This document shows, one piece after another, positions 61,811-64,000 of a DNA stretch of 64,000 bases (positions are counted from its first letter, which is position 1; the number at the start of each line of letters is the position of its first letter). The notes beneath the pieces are model-generated. The model made no database searches. It worked only from the letters and a program-made list of their open reading frames with translations, and was not told the DNA's origin. The DNA lies in contig NZ_ARXS01000001.1 of the NCBI RefSeq assembly GCF_025532145.1, positions 186,001 to 250,000 of the forward strand. The letters are read 5' to 3'. The translations under genes and the position numbers were made by a program. This DNA is from Alloalcanivorax balearicus MACL04 (GTDB lineage: Bacteria > Pseudomonadota > Gammaproteobacteria > Pseudomonadales > Alcanivoracaceae).

Positions 61811-62428
61811 TCATGTTTCCGGCGGAGGCGGACCCACGGCCTGCATGCAAAAGCGCTTCACGCTCTCCACCAGGGCCGCTTCCTGCTCCGGCGCGGGTCT
61901 TTGGCTGAGCGGTCCCACCAGGGTTTCCGCGATACCGCCGACAATGGCGGTGGCCAACAGTTGCGCGTCCTGTTCGGCGATCTCACCGGCGGCGATGCCA
62001 TCACCAATGATGCCGGCGAAAATGGCGCGGTACGGCTTGCGGAAATGCAGCCGGTCGAACTCGATGGTGCGATCCACCGGCTCCGCCAGCAGCGCGTACG
62101 CCAACCTCCAGCCTTTCAGGGCCCGCCGGGAGAACGTCTCCGCCACCCGTGCCACCCGCTCCCGGGCATCACCGGCTACGGCCGCGGCCTCGGCGCAGAT
62201 GTCGATCTCATGCTGGGAGGCACGCCGGAATACCTGATCGAATAAATCCGTCTTCGATTGAAAGTAGCGGTACAGCAAGCCGGTGGAGACCTCCGCCCGT
62301 TGCGCCACCGCGGGCATGCCGGCGGCGGCATAGCCTCCCTCCGCCACCAGCGCCTGGGCGGCCTCCAAAATGCGGGATCGGGTACGCGCCATGCGCGCTT
62401 CCATTTTCGGGGTACGTCGATATGCCAT
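61811..62428 (-). CDS. TetR/AcrR family regulator
   Basis: A 205-residue repressor with HTH MPAVAQRAEVSTGLLYRYFQSKTDLFDQVF (about 38-67) and an arginine-rich N-terminus (MAYRRTPKMEARMARTR). It lies 22 bp upstream of the acyl-CoA dehydrogenase on the same strand and is divergent from the Rieske oxygenase, so it likely represses both in the absence of a CoA-ester or sterol-like inducer. Confidence 0.88.
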   Translation of the reverse strand: MAYRRTPKMEARMARTRSRILEAAQALVAEGGYAAAGMPAVAQRAEVSTGLLYRYFQSKTDLFDQVFRRASQHEIDICAEAAAVAGDARERVARVAETFSRRALKGWRLAYALLAEPVDRTIEFDRLHFRKPYRAIFAGIIGDGIAAGEIAEQDAQLLATAIVGGIAETLVGPLSQRPAPEQEAALVESVKRFCMQAVGPPPPET

Positions 62429-62539
62429 ACAAAGAATGAATCATGTTCCATTTCTTGTTGCAACCGTCATGCACATTTTTTAATCTCAAGCCGATTACAT
62501 AACAAAACAGACGCTCTGAACGAGCGCGGGAGGTGCATC

Positions 62540-63523
62540 ATGACCAACTCAGCACGGATCAATCCCTTTGCCTGCGGCTGGTTCCAGGTGGAGTACGGCG
62601 ATCGGCTCAAACCGGGCGAGGTACGGCCTTTCCGGGCCTTCGACCGGGAGTTCGTACTGTGGCGAGACGAAGAAGGGCAGGCGCATCTGATGGATGCTTA
62701 CTGCCGCCACCTGGGCACCCATCTGGGTCACGGCGGCCAGGTCAAAGGCACGGCGTTGCAATGCCCGTTCCACGGCTGGTGTTTCGACGGTGACGGCGAT
62801 TGCGTGGAAATTCCCTACAGTCCCGACGCCCGCCTGAGTCATCGCGGACTGCGTTCACTGCCACTGGTGGAGCGTCATGGCCTGTTGTTCGCCTGGTGGC
62901 ACCCGGAGAACCAGGTCCCGGACTACGAGATTCCCGACCTGCCCGAGTATCGCGACCCGCAATGGTCGCGCTATCACTGCCACGGCTGGAACGTACCCAC
63001 CGTGTGGTACGAGATCCAGGAGAACATCGTTGACAGTACCCACTTCCATTACCTGCACGGCGTCAACAGCCTGGCGGAAGTGAGGCGCTGCGAGAACCAG
63101 GGCACGGTGCTGGACGTGGACATCCATCATCGCTTCAACACCCCGACCGGCGTGGTGCCCGGTTTCATTCAAACCACGCTCCATGGCCCTTATCTGGCAC
63201 TGGTTCGGTTCCGCGTCGGCGACCTCGCCGAGATCCTGTTCATTGATGGCATCACCGTGCGTGGTGCCCGCGAAGTCGACCTGAACTTCAGCCTGATGGC
63301 CCGCCTGGAAGGGATCCGCTCTCCGGATATGAGCCTGGAGCTGGTTCAGGAAGCAATCCGCCAGGTCAGCGAGGATGTGCCCATCTGGCGTCACAAAGCC
63401 CGCTGGGAACGGCCCAGTCTGGCGGCCGGCGACGGCCCGATCATGAAATTCCGCCGCTGGGCCACGCAATTCTCACCACTGCCCGCCTCTCACCACGAAA
63501 AACTGGAGTTAACCCATGTCTGA
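62540..63523 (+). CDS. Rieske non-haem iron oxygenase, KshA-like
   Basis: A 327-residue oxygenase component. Rieske [2Fe-2S] ligands C55, H57 (CRHLG) and C75, H78 (CPFHGW), and mononuclear iron ligands H168, H173 with bridging D165 and N162 in NIVDSTHFHYLHG. The pattern, including ALQCPFHGWCFDGDGDCVEIPY, fits the KshA/DAF-36 group, which hydroxylates steroids or similar polycyclic substrates. No ferredoxin or reductase gene is in view. Aligned start at ATG 62540 with GGGAGGTG upstream. Confidence 0.88.
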   Translation: MTNSARINPFACGWFQVEYGDRLKPGEVRPFRAFDREFVLWRDEEGQAHLMDAYCRHLGTHLGHGGQVKGTALQCPFHGWCFDGDGDCVEIPYSPDARLSHRGLRSLPLVERHGLLFAWWHPENQVPDYEIPDLPEYRDPQWSRYHCHGWNVPTVWYEIQENIVDSTHFHYLHGVNSLAEVRRCENQGTVLDVDIHHRFNTPTGVVPGFIQTTLHGPYLALVRFRVGDLAEILFIDGITVRGAREVDLNFSLMARLEGIRSPDMSLELVQEAIRQVSEDVPIWRHKARWERPSLAAGDGPIMKFRRWATQFSPLPASHHEKLELTHV

Positions 63524-64000
63524 TCCGATCTCGACCACTGCCAGCGACTGTGTCTTCCAGCGGCGGGAGCAGCATCTTCATCCCACCGGACTGTCGCGCG
63601 GTCCGTGGAGCCCGGACGCCCAGCATGGCGGCGCCCCGGCCGCACTGGTCGCGGCCCTGGCCGAGGAAGCCCTGGCCGGAGAGGGATACCAATTGGTCCG
63701 GCTCACCCTGGAATTGGTGCGGCCGGTGCCGGTGGCGCCGCTGGAAAGCACGGTAACGGTGGGGGGCGGGCGCACGGTCCGGCGGGTTTCCGTTTGTCTG
63801 CAACATCAAGGGCGGCCGGTGGCGGAAGGCTTGGCGGTACTGGTGCTGACCAACGGTATCGATACCGGCCAAGCCACCGACGAAGCGCCGTTGCCGGCGC
63901 CCGGCGACTGTCAGGAACCGGTCACCATCCCCGGCATGAGTCGGGAGGAAAGTTTTCATTACACCGCGATGGAATCCCGGGTGGCCCGAGGGCGTACCGA
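63516..64000 (+). CDS. Acyl-CoA thioesterase, 3' end outside the window
   Basis: At least 161 residues of a thioesterase-like double hot-dog protein. The start MSDPISTTASDCVFQRREQH overlaps the oxygenase stop by 8 bp, so it is co-translated. HGGAPAALVAALAEEALAG and LELVRPVPVAPLESTVTVGGGRTVRRVSV match the TesB-like/thioesterase family N-terminal half. It would release acyl chains from CoA in the same pathway. Confidence 0.8.
   Translation, partial: MSDPISTTASDCVFQRREQHLHPTGLSRGPWSPDAQHGGAPAALVAALAEEALAGEGYQLVRLTLELVRPVPVAPLESTVTVGGGRTVRRVSVCLQHQGRPVAEGLAVLVLTNGIDTGQATDEAPLPAPGDCQEPVTIPGMSREESFHYTAMESRVARGRT

Noticed and set aside
1-64000. tRNA or rRNA genes, prophage or IS transposase genes
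   Set aside because: None could be recognised on either strand by reading; short RNAs without strong structure could have been missed.

Overview
The window is GC-rich chromosomal DNA of a marine-type, hydrocarbon-degrading gammaproteobacterium. The best fit is Alcanivorax/Alloalcanivorax or a close relative. The rubredoxin/rubredoxin reductase pair beside ubiC-ubiA-phoB-phoR, the large share of alcohol, aldehyde, acyl-CoA and sterol-like oxidation genes, and protein sequences of gammaproteobacterial type all point this way. That assignment is an inference from gene content; no rRNA or tRNA gene lies in the window.

Layout. 1-4.7 kb: end of a cellulase-like gene, a divergent zinc-import locus (znuA / znuCB) with a Zur-like box, and a MATE exporter. 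4.7-11.4 kb: an accessory island of less GC-rich DNA. It holds a VapBC toxin-antitoxin pair with a perfect palindromic operator, a MOSC protein with an apparent internal deletion, and a run of same-strand small genes separated by integron attC-like sites (two of them folding well). It also holds a YcaQ-type DNA glycosylase, a secreted DJ-1/PfpI protein, a 25-bp perfect inverted-repeat element and scattered repeat motifs. 11.4-16 kb: isochorismatase/LysR pair, VOC and SCP2 proteins, rubredoxin reductase and rubredoxin. 16.2-20.1 kb: ubiC-ubiA, then phoB-phoR behind a clear Pho box, and slyX. 20.1-24.5 kb: a TetR-controlled membrane protein, a yybP-ykoY manganese riboswitch in front of a GDT1-family manganese exporter, yaeQ, an HdeD-like protein and an unknown protein. 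24.5-27.5 kb: arsRCBH. 27.6-33.3 kb: pstSCAB-phoU with its own Pho box. 33.4-37.0 kb: a TRAP transporter (dctQM, convergent dctP) around a YciA thioesterase. 37.1-44.4 kb: uvrD, a GGDEF-EAL sensor, an unknown protein and a metal-dependent hydrolase.

44.4-51.8 kb: three consecutive long hairpins, then a sigma-54 activator divergent from an outer-membrane protein, a PQQ quinohemoprotein alcohol dehydrogenase and an aldehyde dehydrogenase. A near-consensus -24/-12 promoter and an upstream inverted repeat lie between, so this reads as one inducible alcohol-to-acid oxidation module. 51.8-57.0 kb: a Tat-exported peptide-type ABC importer with a fused double ATPase. 57.4-64 kb: an EphD-like epoxide hydrolase/SDR fusion, a MerR regulator, an AidB-like acyl-CoA dehydrogenase, a TetR regulator, a KshA-like Rieske oxygenase and the start of a thioesterase, suggesting oxidation of sterol-like or alicyclic substrates.

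Links between parts: both Pho boxes tie phoBR to pst-phoU, and arsenate resistance sits directly downstream of phosphate uptake. The regions most worth a second look are the cassette-like array (about 6.2-9.9 kb) and the triple hairpin at 44.46-44.80 kb.
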